Below are positions 6,141-7,093 of a stretch of DNA of 7,093 bases, in pieces. Made by a program: the position numbers and the translations under genes. The notes beneath the pieces are model-generated. The model saw nothing but the letters and a program-made list of their open reading frames with translations. It was not told the origin of the DNA and made no database searches. The stretch's first letter is position 1, and each line of letters opens with the position of its first letter. The stretch is from an uncultured Lachnospiraceae bacterium (GTDB lineage: Bacteria > Bacillota > Clostridia > Lachnospirales > Lachnospiraceae): the NCBI GenBank assembly GCA_910585555.1, contig CAJUFU010000074.1, positions 6,774 through 13,866 on the forward strand. The letters are read 5' to 3'.

Positions 6141-6761
6141 ATGTACAGGAAATATATCACAGGTCTCCTGTTGGCGGGTATTACACTAGTCGCCTCAGGC
6201 ATCTGCGCAAGGGAGTTGAAAATTAATCGAATATCGGCCAAGCCTGCTTTCCGCATGGAATATATGGACGAGTCCATGGCGGAGGACATGCATAGTTATG
6301 TGGAAACCATTGCCAGTGTATCATCAGGCCAGCGTGTGGTAGATTACGAAGTGTTAGAACAGACCATGCAGTATCAACTATCGGACAAGGACTATGATGC
6401 GCTTCTTCGGATTGTGGAGGCGGAAGCAGGCGGCGAAGATCAAAACGGTAAACTTTTGGTGGCTAATGTCGTGTTGAACAGAGTCAACAGCGAAGTGTTC
6501 CCCGATACAGTGTGGGATGTGGTCATGCAGAGAGAGCAGGGCATTGCCCAATTCTCTCCCACAGTAGACGGCAGATTTCAGAATGTTCATGTCAGCGACG
6601 ATACCATAGCAGCTGTGGAGAGAGCTCTCTATGGTGAAGATATCTCTCAGGGAGCGCTGTATTTCTGTGCCCGTGAAAGAGCAGATTCCGACAAGCTCAA
6701 ATGGTTTGACAGAAAACTGACAAAGCTTTTCTCCTACGGACATCATGAATTTTTCTCATAA
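6141..6761 (+). CDS. SleB-like cell wall hydrolase (Hydrolase_2 family)
   Basis: Exported peptidoglycan hydrolase of 206 residues, related to the catalytic domain of SleB and CwlJ, the spore-cortex lytic enzymes. An N-terminal hydrophobic segment (about 6-22) after MYRKY is a signal peptide or anchor; a cut after ICA (21-23) is possible. A linker follows to about residue 83. The catalytic domain (about 84-206) shows LLRIVEAEAGGEDQNGK (88-104), where Glu95 matches the catalytic Glu of the EARGE motif of SleB. It then has VANVVLNRVNSEVFPDTVWDV (108-127, quoted here in part by position) and IAQFSPTVDGRF (135-146), all typical of the family. It has no peptidoglycan-binding domain such as full SleB carries, so it is a short form. 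Many non-sporulating and vegetative clostridial proteins share this domain, so a germination role should not be assumed. It is divergent from the AP2-like gene with 131 bases between the two starts. No terminator follows. Confidence 0.92.
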   Translation: MYRKYITGLLLAGITLVASGICARELKINRISAKPAFRMEYMDESMAEDMHSYVETIASVSSGQRVVDYEVLEQTMQYQLSDKDYDALLRIVEAEAGGEDQNGKLLVANVVLNRVNSEVFPDTVWDVVMQREQGIAQFSPTVDGRFQNVHVSDDTIAAVERALYGEDISQGALYFCARERADSDKLKWFDRKLTKLFSYGHHEFFS

Positions 6762-6778
6762 GATGTATAGATAAGCGA

Positions 6779-6799
6779 TAAAGAATCGTTAAAGAATCG
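6779..6799. repeat. Two tandem copies of TAAAGAATCG, 11-bp period
   Basis: TAAAGAATCG occurs at 6779-6788 and 6790-6799, one helical turn apart, about 21 bases upstream of the -35 of the next promoter candidate. That spacing is typical of direct-repeat activator sites, but it could also be chance in AT-rich DNA. Confidence 0.5.
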
Positions 6800-6820
6800 A
6801 ATGAAAAATAATAATATATC

Positions 6821-6850
6821 TTTACAACAGACTTCCAGATATGTTATGAT
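6821..6850 (+). promoter_or_regulatory. Candidate promoter for the Rpn-like gene
   Basis: -35 TTTACA (6821-6826, 5/6), an 18-base spacer, and an extended -10 TGT-TATGAT (hexamer 6845-6850, 5/6). Predicted start is near 6857, giving a leader of about 95 bases. The -10 lies in the left arm and loop of the inverted repeat at 6828-6874. Confidence 0.6.
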
Positions 6851-6874
6851 TGAAAAAACATATCTGGGAGTCTG
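6828..6874. repeat. 18-bp inverted repeat with 11-base loop over a promoter
   Basis: Arms at 6828-6845 and 6857-6874 pair over 18 positions with one G-T mismatch (6834/6868). No T-run follows on either strand, so it does not read as an intrinsic terminator of the SleB-like gene. It covers the spacer, the -10 and the predicted start of the candidate promoter, so an operator is the best guess; a small mobile-element remnant is an alternative. Confidence 0.75.
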
Positions 6875-6916
6875 AAATTCTGACATCACGTCTGTGACAC
6901 ATCGTAGAAGTTGAAT

Positions 6917-6944
6917 CCCTTATATGAAAACAAAATAAGGGAGG
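6917..6944 (+). promoter_or_regulatory. Leader hairpin covering the Shine-Dalgarno sequence of the Rpn-like gene
   Basis: CCCTTAT (6917-6923) and ATAAGGG (6935-6941) form a perfect 7-bp stem with an 11-base loop. The right arm includes most of the ribosome-binding site AAGGGAGG (6937-6944), which lies 7 bases before ATG 6952. Folding would mask it and lower translation; that effect is inference. Confidence 0.5.
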
Positions 6945-6951
6945 AAAACGG

Positions 6952-7093
6952 ATGGGAAAACAAGACGACTATCAGTCTGTATATCTGGATGATGACCGCA
7001 GATATGCAGACCAGATAAACGGAGCACTGTTTGGCGGAAGACAGGTGGTAAAGCCGGAAGAACTGGAACGGGAGGACCCCCAGACAGTAAATC
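6952..7093 (+). CDS. Rpn-like (PD-(D/E)XK nuclease/transposase-like) protein, N-terminal part
   Basis: The first 47 codons of a gene that runs off the right edge. It begins MGKQDDYQSVYLDDD and continues RRYADQINGALFGGRQVVK at 16-34, then a PEEL and a charged stretch. This matches the beginning I associate with the clostridial Rpn family (recombination-promoting nuclease / putative transposase): a short lead, an Asp-rich turn, F/YAD-xxN, then GxQVVKPEdL. The catalytic PD-(D/E)XK residues would lie further downstream and cannot be checked, so whether it is intact is unknown. Such genes often occur in several copies per genome. Start is well supported by AAGGGAGG at 6937-6944. The family call is from memory of the N-terminal pattern, so moderate. 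Confidence 0.65.
   Translation, partial: MGKQDDYQSVYLDDDRRYADQINGALFGGRQVVKPEELEREDPQTVN

Noticed and set aside
6828..6874. Intrinsic terminator for the SleB-like gene
   Set aside because: The stem is strong, but no T-run follows on either strand, and a good promoter lies inside it.
1..7093. CRISPR arrays, tRNA or rRNA genes
   Set aside because: No regularly spaced repeats and no tRNA- or rRNA-like stretches were seen; nearly all of the window is protein-coding.

Overview
The window looks like chromosomal DNA of an anaerobic, low-to-mid GC Firmicute, most likely a Lachnospiraceae-type clostridium. The grounds are a clostridial-style rnf gene order, strong AGGAGG ribosome-binding sites, an aldo/keto reductase fused to a ferredoxin-like domain, a membrane-anchored GH25 muramidase with a charged linker, a SleB-like wall hydrolase, and the start of a gene resembling the Rpn/PD-(D/E)XK transposase-like family common in that group. 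The species cannot be named from the sequence.

Left part (1-2754, + strand): the 3' end of an rnf operon. It holds the C-terminal tail of rnfE, then complete rnfA and rnfB, then an aldo/keto reductase with two [4Fe-4S] cysteine motifs. The genes overlap or sit 13-55 bases apart, with no terminator visible between them. Rnf is a membrane complex that couples ferredoxin:NAD+ electron transfer to ion translocation. The reductase could draw on the same ferredoxin/NAD(H) pool. The RnfE tail carries an unusual Cys-rich, Lys/Glu-rich extension.

Middle part (2797-3852, - strand): a lipoprotein ApbE flavin transferase, convergent with the rnf operon. ApbE enzymes attach FMN covalently to RnfG and RnfD, so its place next to rnf makes functional sense. 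It is separated from the following gene by a compact intergenic region (3853-4048) with two overlapping, face-to-face promoter candidates and a 12-bp perfect palindrome.

Right part (4049-6761): two cell-wall hydrolase genes flank a - strand gene. The first is a membrane-anchored GH25 muramidase (+), whose 3' end overlaps the - strand gene by 16 bases. The second is a SleB-like hydrolase (+), transcribed divergently from it. The - strand gene encodes a 265-residue protein that reads as AP2-like, degenerate HNH, AP2-like. Both histidine positions expected for an HNH nuclease appear to be replaced, so it looks like a homing-endonuclease-type protein turned into a DNA-binding protein. This is the most interesting object in the window.

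Right edge (6762-7093): a 190-base intergenic region packed with regulatory-looking structure: an 11-bp tandem repeat, a good extended -10 promoter inside an 18-bp inverted repeat, and a second hairpin that would cover the Shine-Dalgarno sequence. It leads into the first 47 codons of an Rpn-like gene that runs off the window.
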